The notes below the pieces were generated by a model. It did no database searches. It saw only the letters and a list, made by a program, of their open reading frames with translations, and was not told where the DNA came from. Of a DNA stretch of 64,000 nucleotides, positions 26,796-35,776 are shown one piece after another. The stretch comes from Brachybacterium squillarum M-6-3 (lineage in GTDB: Bacteria; Actinomycetota; Actinomycetes; Actinomycetales; Dermabacteraceae). The stretch is taken from assembly GCF_000225825.1 (NCBI RefSeq), contig NZ_AGBX01000001.1, forward strand, positions 1,116,001-1,180,000, in the 5' to 3' direction. Made by a program: the position numbers and the translations under genes. The first letter of the stretch is position 1; the number at the start of each line of letters is the position of its first letter.

Positions 26796-27553
26796 GCCCG
26801 GACGACCTCTGGTGGCACCTGCGTCCCCGACCCGGGGGGCGCCAGCTGGTGCTGGTCCCTTTCCTGGGGGGCTTCGTCGCCTCCTTCCATCCCCTCGTCG
26901 ACGAGCTCGGGGACGACTGGGACGTGTGGTGCGCGAACCCTCCCGGTCACGCCTCGTCCTCCCGCCCTCCCGTGGTCGTGCTCCGGGATCTGGTGGAGCA
27001 GTACGCCCGTGCTCTGGCGCCCGTCCTGCGACCGGGGGCCGTGCTGCTCGGTCATAGCCTCGGGGCGTACCTCGCGCACAGGATCGCAGCCCTCCTGGCG
27101 GAGACGCCGACGGCGCGCCCCGCGCCCTCGCACCTGGTCCTCTCCGCGGCCGCCGCGCCGGAAGAGGTCCCGGCGCGCGGGTATCACCTGCTCGAGGATG
27201 CGGAGCTCGCGGAGCGGGCCGGCGGTGAGGACATGCTCTCCGGGGAGATCCTCGCGGATCCTTCGCTCCTCGCCGTCTTCCTGCCCGGCATCCGAGCCGA
27301 CTTCGCGGTACTGGACGCGGTCGGATCGGCACCCCCGCCCCGGGTCGGGCTGCCGACGACCCTGGTGCTTGCAGCGGCGGATCCGCTGACCGCCGCTGGC
27401 CGTGCGGAAGGCTGGCGTGCGCACTGCACAGGCCCCCTGGACCGTGTGGTCCTGCGCGGCGTCGGGCACATGCACATCACCCGGGACCCCGCGGGGATCG
27501 CCGCCACGCTCGACCGCCTCGACCCGGAGCCGAGCCCGGAGGGGCGGCCGTGA
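26792..27553 (+). CDS. Type II thioesterase / alpha-beta hydrolase
   Basis: 253-residue alpha/beta hydrolase of the NRPS/PKS type II thioesterase kind. The nucleophile lies in GHSLGA (S89), the acid in AAADPLTA (D197) and the histidine in GVGHMHI (H226), with the usual N-terminal LVPFLGG oxyanion segment. Such enzymes remove mis-loaded acyl groups from carrier domains. Because the megasynthase has no TE domain, this protein might also release the final product. The ATG at 26792 overlaps the preceding stop. It is cytosolic, with no signal peptide. Confidence 0.92.
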   Translation: MSPDDLWWHLRPRPGGRQLVLVPFLGGFVASFHPLVDELGDDWDVWCANPPGHASSSRPPVVVLRDLVEQYARALAPVLRPGAVLLGHSLGAYLAHRIAALLAETPTARPAPSHLVLSAAAAPEEVPARGYHLLEDAELAERAGGEDMLSGEILADPSLLAVFLPGIRADFAVLDAVGSAPPPRVGLPTTLVLAAADPLTAAGRAEGWRAHCTGPLDRVVLRGVGHMHITRDPAGIAATLDRLDPEPSPEGRP

Positions 27554-28908
27554 GCGCCGCGCCGGAGCAGGCTCGGGCCACGGGGCACGGGCCGGGGACG
27601 ACAAAGGCCCTGCGTGCCTTCCTCGCCATCTGGCTCGCGCAGATGATCGCTCGCCTCGGCAACGGGCTGACCGCCTTCGGGATGGCGATCTACGTCTACC
27701 AGCAGAGCGGGCGTGCCCTCGACGTCAGCCTGGTGACGCTCGCGGCCTTCCTCCCGGCCGTGCTGCTCGAGCCCTTCGCGGGGGTGGTCGCGGACCGCTA
27801 CGACCGCCGTCTGCTGATGATCCTCTCCGACACCGGCGGCGCGCTCGGGCTGTTCGCGCTGCTCGGGGCGATGCACCTCGGTGTCGACTCGCTGACGGTG
27901 ATCTGCGTCTGTGTGGGCGTGAACTCCGCCTTCGCGTCTGTGATGGATCCCGCCTACCGCTCCACCGTCACCGATCTGCTCAGCCCCGACCAGTACGCCC
28001 GTGCCGGAGGCCTGGTCCAGCTCGCCTCCGCCGTGCAGTTCCTTCTCGCCCCCGCCCTTGCCGGTGCGCTGCTGATCGTCGTGGACGTCTCCGTCCTGGT
28101 CCTGATCGACGCGCTGACGTCCGTGGTCACTGCGACGGCGATGGCCGTGATCTGGCGGCAGATCCGGGCGCATCCCCCGGAGGCGGGTCCCGGCTTCTGG
28201 GCGGACCTGCGCTTCGGGATCGCCTTCCTCCGGCAGCAGCACGGCGTCCTGGTGCTGATGGTGCTCCTGAGCCTGGTCACCTTCGCCCTGGGCGTGCTCC
28301 AGACCCTGCTCACCCCGCTCCTGCTCGACCTCTCCGACGAGCACGTGGCCGGGTACGTGCGGTCCCTCGCCGCCATCGGTCTGCTGGTGTCCAGCGTGGT
28401 GATCGGTGCCCTGAACCCCCGGGGCCGGATGCTGCGGATGCTCTGCCTGGGGCTGGCCGCCGGGGGTGCCGCCGTGATCGTGCTGGGTGCGACCACGTCC
28501 ATCATCGTCATCACGATCGCCGCGTTCTCCCTGTTCCTGACCCTCCCCCCGATGAACACGGGGATCGAGGTGCTCGCACGATCGGCGATCCCGAACCACG
28601 TGCAGGGGCGGGTCTGGGGACTGATGGGCACCCTGTCCCAGCTCGGCTACGTGGCGGCCTACGCGCTCAGCGGGCTGCTGGCCGACGACCTCTTCACCCC
28701 CTCCCTCCGACCCGGGGGAGCGCTCGCCGACTCCGTCGGGGCCGTGCTGGGCACCGGGCCCACCCGCGGCATCGGTCTCATGTTCATCCTGATGGGCCTG
28801 CTGATGTTCGTGCTGGCCCTCGTCATCCCCCGTGTCCGCAGCGTCCGCGAGATCGAGCACCACTACCGCTCCTCGCTCTCCCCGTCCCCCCACCTCGAAG
28901 GAGCGTGA
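27550..28908 (+). CDS. MFS exporter (MefA/enterobactin-exporter type)
   Basis: 452 residues with about twelve transmembrane helices. The GVVADRYDRRLLMI segment after helix 2 is the conserved MFS motif A (G-x-x-x-D-R-x-x-R-R), and the overall pattern matches the MFS_3 efflux group that includes macrolide and siderophore exporters. GTG at 27550 overlaps the thioesterase stop. Its place inside the biosynthetic operon points to export of, or self-protection against, the product. The proton-driven mechanism is assumed from the family. Confidence 0.92.
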   Translation: MSAAPEQARATGHGPGTTKALRAFLAIWLAQMIARLGNGLTAFGMAIYVYQQSGRALDVSLVTLAAFLPAVLLEPFAGVVADRYDRRLLMILSDTGGALGLFALLGAMHLGVDSLTVICVCVGVNSAFASVMDPAYRSTVTDLLSPDQYARAGGLVQLASAVQFLLAPALAGALLIVVDVSVLVLIDALTSVVTATAMAVIWRQIRAHPPEAGPGFWADLRFGIAFLRQQHGVLVLMVLLSLVTFALGVLQTLLTPLLLDLSDEHVAGYVRSLAAIGLLVSSVVIGALNPRGRMLRMLCLGLAAGGAAVIVLGATTSIIVITIAAFSLFLTLPPMNTGIEVLARSAIPNHVQGRVWGLMGTLSQLGYVAAYALSGLLADDLFTPSLRPGGALADSVGAVLGTGPTRGIGLMFILMGLLMFVLALVIPRVRSVREIEHHYRSSLSPSPHLEGA

Positions 28909-28911
28909 CCC

Positions 28912-29403
28912 GTGGCCATATTCGTCGTCATCGGGGCCGGCGTCCTCACCGCCCTCGTCCACCTCGCCGTACGCGGATTCGACGTGTCCACCGTCGACCT
29001 GCTACGCATCCTGCTGCTGCACCAGTTCGTGGTGACCCACGGGATCATCGCCGCGATCGGCTTCGTCACCAACGTGCTCACCCCCGAGCGGACGGCCCGG
29101 CAGCTCGGCTGGCCCGGTGGTCCGTTCCAGATCAAGTACGGCTTCTCGCAGCTCGGACTCGGGGTGATGGGGGCGCTGTGCATCGTCCTCCAGGGCCAGT
29201 TCTGGGCCGCCATGCTGATCACCATGTACATCTACGGCGCCAGCGGTCTGTGGACCCACACCCTGGAAGTCCGGCGCAAACATCGGGAGACTGGTCGATG
29301 GGACCGGATCGAGATCAGCAACATGGTGCTGGACGTCGTCTACCACGTCGTCCTGACCGTGATGTCCCTGCAGATCCCTGGCGTCTGGGAGGTCGGACGA
29401 TGA
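28912..29403 (+). CDS. DUF6790-like small membrane protein
   Basis: 163 residues with four hydrophobic segments. The stretch QLGWPGGPFQIKYGFSQLGL resembles the GWPxSPFQxEvGxANLG signature I associate with DUF6790, a bacterial membrane family of unknown function. GAAGGAG lies just before the GTG start, and the stop overlaps the start of the ABC permease. It sits between two exporters, so a transport accessory or immunity role is plausible but unproven. Confidence 0.75.
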   Translation: MAIFVVIGAGVLTALVHLAVRGFDVSTVDLLRILLLHQFVVTHGIIAAIGFVTNVLTPERTARQLGWPGGPFQIKYGFSQLGLGVMGALCIVLQGQFWAAMLITMYIYGASGLWTHTLEVRRKHRETGRWDRIEISNMVLDVVYHVVLTVMSLQIPGVWEVGR

Positions 29404-31808
29404 CCATGAGAGCCCTGGGACGGCGCATGCTGTCCCGTGACCTGCGCAAGGACCTCGGTGTGACGCTGAGCCTGCTGGTGGTGCTCACGCTCAGTGCGCT
29501 CCTGATGGCCACCGGCGCCCTCGTCGTCGAACGCCTGACGGCGGCGAGCAACGAGCTCTTCGCGCAGACGAAGCCGCCCCACTTCCTGCAGATGCACTCC
29601 GGGGACTACGACACGCGCGCCCTCGAGGACTTCGCCGCCGACCACCCCGAGATCGAGTCCTGGTTCATCGAGGACATGGTCGGGGTGGACGGCTCCGCGC
29701 TGACCTGGTCCAGCGCGTCGAGCGGAGAGAGCGGCTCGATGGCGGACAGCCTCATCGACAACCTCTTCGTCACGCAGAGCACCGACTTCGACCTGCTCGT
29801 CGACGAGGACGGCACCGCCGTCCAGCCAGAATCCGGCACGGTGTACATCCCGGTGACCTACGCCCTGCGCTACGACCTGGCGGCCGGGGACACCCTCCGG
29901 ATCGACACCGGGGACGAGGACCTCGAGCTCACCGTCGCGGGCACCGTCCGCGACGGCCAGATGGCCTCCTCGCTGTCCTCCTCGACCCGTTTCGTCGTCT
30001 CCGCCGAGGACTGGGAGACCATGTCCGGAGGCAGCGGCGTCACCTCAGAGATCATCGTCGAGTATCGCCTGCAGGACGAGTCGGAGATCCCGGCCTTCCA
30101 GAGCGCCTACGAGTCCGAGGCGGACCTGCCCCAGAACGGGCAGGCCGTGACCATCACCCTGATCCGACTGATCAACGTGATCAGCGACGGCCTGGTGGCG
30201 ATCGCCCTGGTGTTCGTGAGCCTGGTGCTGATGGTGATCGCCCTGCTGAACCTCCGTTTCGTGATCCGCGGGACACTGGAGAACGAGGTCCGCCGGATCG
30301 GCACCATGCGCGCCATCGGGCTGCCGGCCGCCACCATCAGCGGCCTCTACCTGCGCCGGTACCGGATCCTCACCCTGCTCGGGTGCGTGCTCGGCGGCCT
30401 CGGCTCCCTGGGGGCCACGGCGCTGCTCACCCAGGGCATCGCCGCCAACTACGCCCGCGCCCCGATCGGGCTGTGGAGCGTGGTGGTGCCCGTGCTGGCA
30501 CTCCTCGCGGTCTACGTGATGGTGATGCTGATGTGTCGGGGGGTGCTGCGCTCCGTCCGACGGGTCGACGTGGTCGGTGCACTCGTCCACGGCAGCCTGC
30601 TGGGCCCCGCCGCGACCGCCCGGCGGGCTCGACGACGCCTCCGGGCCGCTCGTCGGACCTCCCTCGCCTCGGCTCCCGGCGGGACCGTGAATCGCCGCCT
30701 GGCCCTGCTCACCCTGCGCGCTGAGGCGAGGCAGTGGGTCCTGGTGCCGCTGGTGTTCGCCCTCGCCGCCGTCGTCGTCACCGTTCCCTTCGCGGTCTAC
30801 TCCACCTTCGCGAGCCCGCAGTTCATCACCTACATGGGGGCGCCTGACCGGGACATCCGGTCCGATGTGCGCTTCTCCGACGACGTGGCCGGGACCGCCG
30901 ATGAGGTGGTCCAGGCCATGGAGGCCACCGATGGACTGAGCGCCGTCACGGTCTACGGCAGCGTGCTGCGGCAGATCGGAGGGGAGGAGGGCTGGCAGAC
31001 GCAGGCGATCGACGTGGGCGACCACTCGGGCGACGGCATCCAGTACGTCCACGGCTCGGCCCCCGGGGACGACGAGATCGCCCTCTCGGTCCTGGCCGCC
31101 GAGGCTTTCGGGGTCGACGTCGGCGGGGAGATCGCCCTGCGCGACGGAGGGGAGGGCGGCGAGCTGACCACGCACGTCGTCAGCGGCATCTACCAGGACG
31201 TCACCAGCGGCGGGCTCACCGCCAAGATGCAGGGGGAGGCGCCCGACGACGCCTCCGCCTACACGATCTACGCCGATGTGGACGACGGGCTCTCCGCCTC
31301 CACCGTCGCGAGCGACCTCTCCGAGCAGGTGCCCGACGCCTCCACCATCCCGATGGCCGAATACGTTCAGCAGACCTTCTCCTACGTGACCGGGGCCCTG
31401 CGCAGCGCCGCCCTGATCGCGGTGGTCTTCGGGATCGGTGTGGCCGTGCTCATCACCGCCCTGTTCCTCCGCCTCCGCCAGGCGCAGGAGCGACCCCGCA
31501 GCGGGGTGCTGCGCGCCCTCGGCTTCAGCAGCGGGGAGATCGGCGGGCAGACACGGCTGCGCACGGCGATCGTGGTGATCACCGGAGTCGTCCTCGGGGC
31601 ACTCGGTGCCGCCCTGCTCAGCCCGCCCGTCGTCGGCGTGGTGCTCAGCGCCGCCGGCCTTGGCCTGACCAACTTCGCCTTCCTCACCTCCATCCCGCTG
31701 ACGTGGGGGCTCCTCCCGGCGGTCCTGGCCCTGGCCGGGTACCTGACCTCCCTCGTCCTGACCCGGAGCTCCCGCTCCGATGACCTCTCCGCCTGGCTGA
31801 AAGGGTGA
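29400..31808 (+). CDS. ABC transporter permease, MacB/FtsX type
   Basis: 802-residue permease with the FtsX/MacB double layout. An N-terminal membrane helix (about residues 20-45) is followed by a large acidic extracellular domain, three helices (about 255-390), a second anchoring helix near 450, another extracellular domain and three more helices at the C-terminus (from about 660). The EVRRIGTMRAIGL motif after the first core helix is the characteristic FtsX coupling segment; the second half has RSGVLRALGFSSGEIGG. It starts as ATGA over the DUF6790 stop and is followed by its ATPase gene. It is probably a mechanotransmission-type exporter or resistance pump for the cluster product. The much longer upstream open frame is a shadow. 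Confidence 0.92.
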   Translation: MTMRALGRRMLSRDLRKDLGVTLSLLVVLTLSALLMATGALVVERLTAASNELFAQTKPPHFLQMHSGDYDTRALEDFAADHPEIESWFIEDMVGVDGSALTWSSASSGESGSMADSLIDNLFVTQSTDFDLLVDEDGTAVQPESGTVYIPVTYALRYDLAAGDTLRIDTGDEDLELTVAGTVRDGQMASSLSSSTRFVVSAEDWETMSGGSGVTSEIIVEYRLQDESEIPAFQSAYESEADLPQNGQAVTITLIRLINVISDGLVAIALVFVSLVLMVIALLNLRFVIRGTLENEVRRIGTMRAIGLPAATISGLYLRRYRILTLLGCVLGGLGSLGATALLTQGIAANYARAPIGLWSVVVPVLALLAVYVMVMLMCRGVLRSVRRVDVVGALVHGSLLGPAATARRARRRLRAARRTSLASAPGGTVNRRLALLTLRAEARQWVLVPLVFALAAVVVTVPFAVYSTFASPQFITYMGAPDRDIRSDVRFSDDVAGTADEVVQAMEATDGLSAVTVYGSVLRQIGGEEGWQTQAIDVGDHSGDGIQYVHGSAPGDDEIALSVLAAEAFGVDVGGEIALRDGGEGGELTTHVVSGIYQDVTSGGLTAKMQGEAPDDASAYTIYADVDDGLSASTVASDLSEQVPDASTIPMAEYVQQTFSYVTGALRSAALIAVVFGIGVAVLITALFLRLRQAQERPRSGVLRALGFSSGEIGGQTRLRTAIVVITGVVLGALGAALLSPPVVGVVLSAAGLGLTNFAFLTSIPLTWGLLPAVLALAGYLTSLVLTRSSRSDDLSAWLKG

Positions 31809-31814
31809 CACCCC

Positions 31815-32582
31815 ATGACCACGACGATGCCCCCGACGACGTCCGAACCGGTGCTCAGCGCCCACGGGATCCGCAAGTCCTTCGCGACCAGCGACCCTCC
31901 CACCGAGGTGCTGCGCGGGATCGATCTGGAGGTGGCGACCGGGGAGTTCCTGGCGGTGATGGGCGCGTCCGGCTCCGGCAAGTCCACCCTGCTGTACGCC
32001 ATCAGCGGGCTGGACCGGCCGGACACCGGGGAGATCGCGCTCGAGGGGAAGGACCTCACGGCCCTGACCGAGAAGGAGATGAGCGCGCTGCGGCTGCACC
32101 GCATGGGCTTCATCTTCCAGCAGGGGTACTTCCTGGACAACCTGACCATCCGCGACAACATCCTGCTGCCGGCGCTGAAGGCGGAGCCCTCCGGGGCCGA
32201 TGCGGCGGTGGACGAGCTGCTCGAACGGTTCGGCATCGACCACATCGCGGGCCACGGGGTCACCGAGGTCTCCGGCGGGCAGCTCCAGAGGGCCTCGATC
32301 TGCCGGGCCCTCGCCACCGACCCCGCCGTGCTCTTCGCCGACGAGCCCACCGGTGCGCTGAACAGTGCCATGACCGAGGAGGTGATGACCGCGATCGGCG
32401 ACGTGCACGCCCGCGGGACCACCGTGGTGATGGTGACCCACGACCCCCGGGTGGCCTCCCGCGCGGATCGCGTCGTCTACCTGCGCGACGGGGACGTCGT
32501 CGACGAGACCCGCCTGACGGGCGCCGACCCGGAGCAGCGCGAGCACGACCTGCAGGACTGGCTCAGCCGCAACGGGTTCTGA
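31815..32582 (+). CDS. ABC transporter ATPase, MacB/LolD type
   Basis: 255-residue nucleotide-binding subunit. Walker A is GASGSGKST (residues 50-58), the signature is VSGGQLQRA, Walker B is AVLFADEPTGALN and the switch is VMVTHDPR. The TGALN segment is typical of the LolD/MacB/FtsE clade that pairs with FtsX-type permeases, matching the upstream gene. The two genes are separated by six bases. Confidence 0.95.
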   Translation: MTTTMPPTTSEPVLSAHGIRKSFATSDPPTEVLRGIDLEVATGEFLAVMGASGSGKSTLLYAISGLDRPDTGEIALEGKDLTALTEKEMSALRLHRMGFIFQQGYFLDNLTIRDNILLPALKAEPSGADAAVDELLERFGIDHIAGHGVTEVSGGQLQRASICRALATDPAVLFADEPTGALNSAMTEEVMTAIGDVHARGTTVVMVTHDPRVASRADRVVYLRDGDVVDETRLTGADPEQREHDLQDWLSRNGF

Positions 32583-32638
32583 GCGCCATCCCACCCCCTC
32601 CCGCCCGCGAGAGCGGGCCCGCCCCGAAAGGCCCTTCC

Positions 32639-32869
32639 ATGGACAGCGACTCCTACCTTGACGTCCTCGCCGATTTCGCGGAGACCCCGCGCGAGCGGAT
32701 CACGATGGAGGCCGAACTCGCCGACATCGGGCTCGACTCGCTCAGCCTGCTCGAGATCATCATGCGCCTGGAGACGGCGACGGGAGCCTCCCTCGACGTC
32801 GACCAGGGCGTGACGACCGTGCAGGAACTCTTCGACCACGTCCGTGAAAGGGCGGGCGAGGCGTCATGA
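32639..32869 (+). CDS. Acyl carrier protein (second)
   Basis: Carrier protein of 76 residues with the classical site IGLDSLSLLEI, S34 being the phosphopantetheine attachment. It starts with the ATG at 32639 after CGAAAGG and overlaps the next start as ATGA. It is directly coupled to a FabF-like synthase and a phosphopantetheinyl transferase, which suggests a small dissociated (type II) acyl-building unit inside the operon. It differs clearly from the first ACP, so the two probably serve different steps. Confidence 0.93.
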   Translation: MDSDSYLDVLADFAETPRERITMEAELADIGLDSLSLLEIIMRLETATGASLDVDQGVTTVQELFDHVRERAGEAS

Positions 32870-34086
32870 GCGCGCGGGTCGTGGTCACCGGAATGGGGGT
32901 CGTCGGACCGCTCGGGCCTGACCTGCCGCGCACGGCCTCCGCGCTGATGGCCGGAGAGCACGGGATCGTGCCCCGGGAGGCCACGTCGGAGGGGGACGAC
33001 ATCCGGGTGCACGCCCCCGTACGGGGCCTCGACGTCGCCGAGCACTTCCCCCGCCGCGAGCTGCATCGCATGGACCGATTCGCCCAGCTCGCCGTCGTGG
33101 CCGCGCGGGAGGCCGCCAGCCGGGCCGGCCTCGAGGAGAGCGTGGACCGTGACCGGCTCGCCGTGCTCCTCGGGACGGCGCTCGGCGGGGTCCACAGCGG
33201 CTTCGAGGCGCAGCAGCAGCTCACCGCGTCCGGCGTGCGGCGGGTCTCCCCTCTGACCATCCCGACCATGATGGGCAACTCGGCGGCCGCCGGGGTCGCC
33301 ATCGACCTGGGCGCAGGCGGAGAGGTGGTGACCCCGGTCGCCGCCTGCGCCTCCGGCACCGTCGCCATCGGCCAGGCGATGCGGATGATCCGCCACGGCG
33401 AGGCCGAGGTGGTCGTGGCCGGGGGCAGCGAGGCGATGACGGCCCCCGTGGTCTATGCCGGCTTCCAGAACCTGCGCGCCCTCACCCGGGCCACGGACCC
33501 GGACCGGGCCTCCCTCCCCTTCGACCGGGACCGCTCGGGATTCGTCATGGGGGAAGGGGCCGCCGCGCTGGTCCTCGAGGCGGAGGACCATGCCCGGGCC
33601 CGCGGGGCCGCGATCCTCGGCGTCGTCGCCGGCTACGCCTGCACCGACGACGCCCACCACATCACCGCCCCCGAGGAGAGCGGCGCCGCGGTGCAGCGCG
33701 CGATCCGGGCCGCGCTCCGCGACGCCGGGGACGACGGTGCGCTCGTGCACGTCAACGCCCACGGCACCGGCACCGCCCTGAACGATCGCGTGGAGGCGCG
33801 AGCCCTCGCCGCCGAGCTCGGCGACCGTGCCGTGGTCACCTCCACGAAGTCGATGACGGGTCACCTCGCCGGCGCGGCCGGGGCACTGGAAGCCGTCGCG
33901 GGGCTCATCGCGCTCCAGGAGCAGCGGGTGCCCGCCACGGTCGGCACCCGGCAGCTCGACGAGGGGATCGACATCGATGTCGTCCTCGGATCGGCGCGCG
34001 CCGTCGCCTTCTCCACCGTGCTCTCCCTCTCCCTCGGGTTCGGCGGCCACAACGCGGCCCTCGTGCTCCGCCGTCCCGAGGCATGA
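32866..34086 (+). CDS. FabF-like beta-ketoacyl-ACP synthase
   Basis: Dissociated condensing enzyme of 406 residues, FabF/type II PKS length. The triad is intact: C161 in VAACASGT, H299 in NAHGTGT and H333 in STKSMTGHLAG, so it is a catalytic KS rather than a chain-length factor. It is phylogenetically apart from the modular KS domains upstream (no TACSSS motif). It is coupled to the second ACP and the PPTase. Together they could build or extend a fatty-acyl starter for C1. A housekeeping fabF would normally sit with fabD/fabH, which are absent here. Confidence 0.93.
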   Translation: MSARVVVTGMGVVGPLGPDLPRTASALMAGEHGIVPREATSEGDDIRVHAPVRGLDVAEHFPRRELHRMDRFAQLAVVAAREAASRAGLEESVDRDRLAVLLGTALGGVHSGFEAQQQLTASGVRRVSPLTIPTMMGNSAAAGVAIDLGAGGEVVTPVAACASGTVAIGQAMRMIRHGEAEVVVAGGSEAMTAPVVYAGFQNLRALTRATDPDRASLPFDRDRSGFVMGEGAAALVLEAEDHARARGAAILGVVAGYACTDDAHHITAPEESGAAVQRAIRAALRDAGDDGALVHVNAHGTGTALNDRVEARALAAELGDRAVVTSTKSMTGHLAGAAGALEAVAGLIALQEQRVPATVGTRQLDEGIDIDVVLGSARAVAFSTVLSLSLGFGGHNAALVLRRPEA

Positions 34087-34811
34087 TCGACCTGGTCCTC
34101 TGCCGCTACCGGGAGTGCAGCCCCGCCGGGGTCCGGCGGCTGGCGGAGCGGCTGCCGCGGGAGCGCGCCGAGCGGATCTCCCGTCTGCACCGGGAGCAGG
34201 ACCGACGCGCGGGGATCCTCGTCCACGGACTGATGGCGCACCTGTGGCGGGAGCGCGAGGGGGCCCCGATGCCGGCCTGGTCCCGCCGCCCCGGGGGCAA
34301 GCCCTGGGCCCCGAACGCCCCCGACCAGGGGTTCTCCCTGTCCCACGACGCCGAGCACGGTGCCTGCGCGCTCGCGCGGCGGGAGCTCGGCGTGGACGTG
34401 CAGGGACCTGTCGGCTTCGACGCGGCGCTCTTCAGCCGGATCGCCACGCGACGGGAGGCGGACCTGCTCCCTCGCTTCCGGATGACCGGCGACCTCTCGG
34501 TGCTGTGGACCCGCAAGGAGGCACGGGTGAAGTGCAGCGGTGCGGGGCTGCGCGCGGACCTGCGCACCGTGGACACCGGTCCCTGCCCGGAGCTGCTGAC
34601 GGTCGGCGACGGCCCTGGAGGTCGTCTGCGCTGTACGCTCGCGGTGGAGCGGGAGCCCGGGCTGCGCGCGGAGCTGGTCAGGCTGCGCTGGGGCACCTGC
34701 GACGACGACGGCACCTGGTGGCTTCGGGATGCGCCGGGTCTGCGCCGGGCCGCGTCGGACGGCAGCTGGGGCGAGACGATCAGTGCCGCGTCCCCGGCAG
34801 TCCTCGGATGA
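34083..34811 (+). CDS. Sfp-type 4'-phosphopantetheinyl transferase
   Basis: 242 residues. Motifs: GGKPW, FSLSHDAEHGACAL, GVDVQ with D105 as a Mg2+ ligand, and WTRKEARVKCSG (W142, K145, E146, K150). The residue after GVDV is Q where many Sfp proteins have E or D. It transfers the phosphopantetheine arm of CoA to the carrier domains, here five T domains and two ACPs of this operon. It starts as ATGA over the FabF stop and is the last gene of the operon. Its 3' end overlaps the convergent kinase gene by 32 bases. Confidence 0.93.
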   Translation: MIDLVLCRYRECSPAGVRRLAERLPRERAERISRLHREQDRRAGILVHGLMAHLWREREGAPMPAWSRRPGGKPWAPNAPDQGFSLSHDAEHGACALARRELGVDVQGPVGFDAALFSRIATRREADLLPRFRMTGDLSVLWTRKEARVKCSGAGLRADLRTVDTGPCPELLTVGDGPGGRLRCTLAVEREPGLRAELVRLRWGTCDDDGTWWLRDAPGLRRAASDGSWGETISAASPAVLG

Positions 34812-35304
34812 GGGCCGTTTCGTCCACGGGGACCGTTCCGTCGAGGACCACCAGCGGTCCCTCCGCCGGCGTCGGCACCTCGAAGGAGTCGAAGAACGCC
34901 GCCGCGGCGGCCGGGTCGATCACCACGTCGTCCCCACCCGCCTCGGCGCGGCGGCTCAGGCGGTCCAGCGCCGTCGCCCGCGGCGTGCGCACGAACACGG
35001 TCACCGGCGTATGCCCGGGCAGCCGCCCGCGGAGGGTGTCGCGCATCACCGCGGTGGAGAAGGAGTAGTCCAGCACCACGTCCCGGCCCTCCGCGAGCAG
35101 GCCGTCCAGGCGCTCGCGGAGCTCGGCGTCGATGACCGCAGCCTGCTCGCGGGTGATCACGCCGTGCCAGCAACGGGCGAAGGCCTCCGCGTCCACCGAG
35201 AGGCGGGTGAAGCCCTCCGCCTCGAGGGCGCGGGCCGTCGTCGTCTTCCCGGACCCGGCCGCCCCGCACATGAACACCACGTGCGGGGGCCGGGGCGGGG
35301 TCAT
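34780..35304 (-). CDS. P-loop kinase-like ATPase
   Basis: 174 residues. The N-terminal Walker A GAAGSGKTT is followed by a LDYSF segment and an arginine-rich lid, as in zeta-toxin/chloramphenicol-kinase-like AAA_33 proteins that phosphorylate small molecules. The substrate is unknown. The start at 35304 lies one base after the sufE stop, so it is the last gene of the rhodanese-sufE unit. The C-terminus overlaps the convergent PPTase gene, which may limit read-through between the two operons. Confidence 0.85.
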   Translation of the reverse strand: MTPPRPPHVVFMCGAAGSGKTTTARALEAEGFTRLSVDAEAFARCWHGVITREQAAVIDAELRERLDGLLAEGRDVVLDYSFSTAVMRDTLRGRLPGHTPVTVFVRTPRATALDRLSRRAEAGGDDVVIDPAAAAAFFDSFEVPTPAEGPLVVLDGTVPVDETALIRGLPGTRH

Positions 35305-35305
35305 C

Positions 35306-35776
35306 TCAGAGCCCGGCCTTCTCGGACAGCTGGCGCTTGATGCGGGCGAGCATGCCCGCCATGCCGTTCAGCCGCAGCGGGCTGACCACCTCGGCCAGGC
35401 CCAGCTGGGTGGTCACCGCGTCGGGGGTGTCCACCACCTCGCCGACCGTGCGGCCGTCCAGGGCCTCCGCCAGGATCGCCGCGAAGCCGCGGGTCGTGGG
35501 GGCCTCCGGCGGCGCCGAGAAGAACAGGTGCGCGGTGGCCTCGCGGCCCGTGCCCTCCACCTCGGTGAGCAGGAAGATCGGGGACTGGCACTCGGGCACC
35601 GGCTCCAGCAGCTCGGGATGCTCGGCGTAGCGCTCCGGCAGCTCCGGCAGGGAGCGGGAGAACTCCAGCAGCAGCTGCAGGCGGTCCTTCGGGCCCAGCG
35701 CGTGGAAGTCGTCGGCGATCTCGGCGAAGGCCTCCGGCAGCGCGTCGCCGGCGGGGTTGGTCGGGGCGGGGCTCAT
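35306..35776 (-). CDS. sufE: SufE family sulfur acceptor
   Basis: 156 residues. The sulfur-accepting cysteine is C63 in [10 protein letters not shown], and the C-terminal [15 protein letters not shown] helix is conserved in the family. SufE takes persulfide sulfur from a cysteine desulfurase (SufS) for Fe-S cluster assembly. The ATG at 35776 overlaps the stop of the rhodanese gene, a common pairing in actinobacteria, where it may take sulfur from other donors. I discard a longer upstream frame because it runs within the rhodanese gene. Confidence 0.9.
   Translation of the reverse strand: MSPAPTNPAGDALPEAFAEIADDFHALGPKDRLQLLLEFSRSLPELPERYAEHPELLEPVPECQSPIFLLTEVEGTGREATAHLFFSAPPEAPTTRGFAAILAEALDGRTVGEVVDTPDAVTTQLGLAEVVSPLRLNGMAGMLARIKRQLSEKAGL

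Noticed and set aside
27402-31808. A 1468-residue frame ahead of the ABC permease
   Set aside because: The first 660 codons are a shadow of the MFS and DUF6790 genes; the permease starts at 29400.
3914-34811. tRNA-Ser as attachment site of a genomic island carrying the cluster
   Set aside because: No repeat of the tRNA 3' end, no integrase and no composition change at the far side near 34.8 kb.
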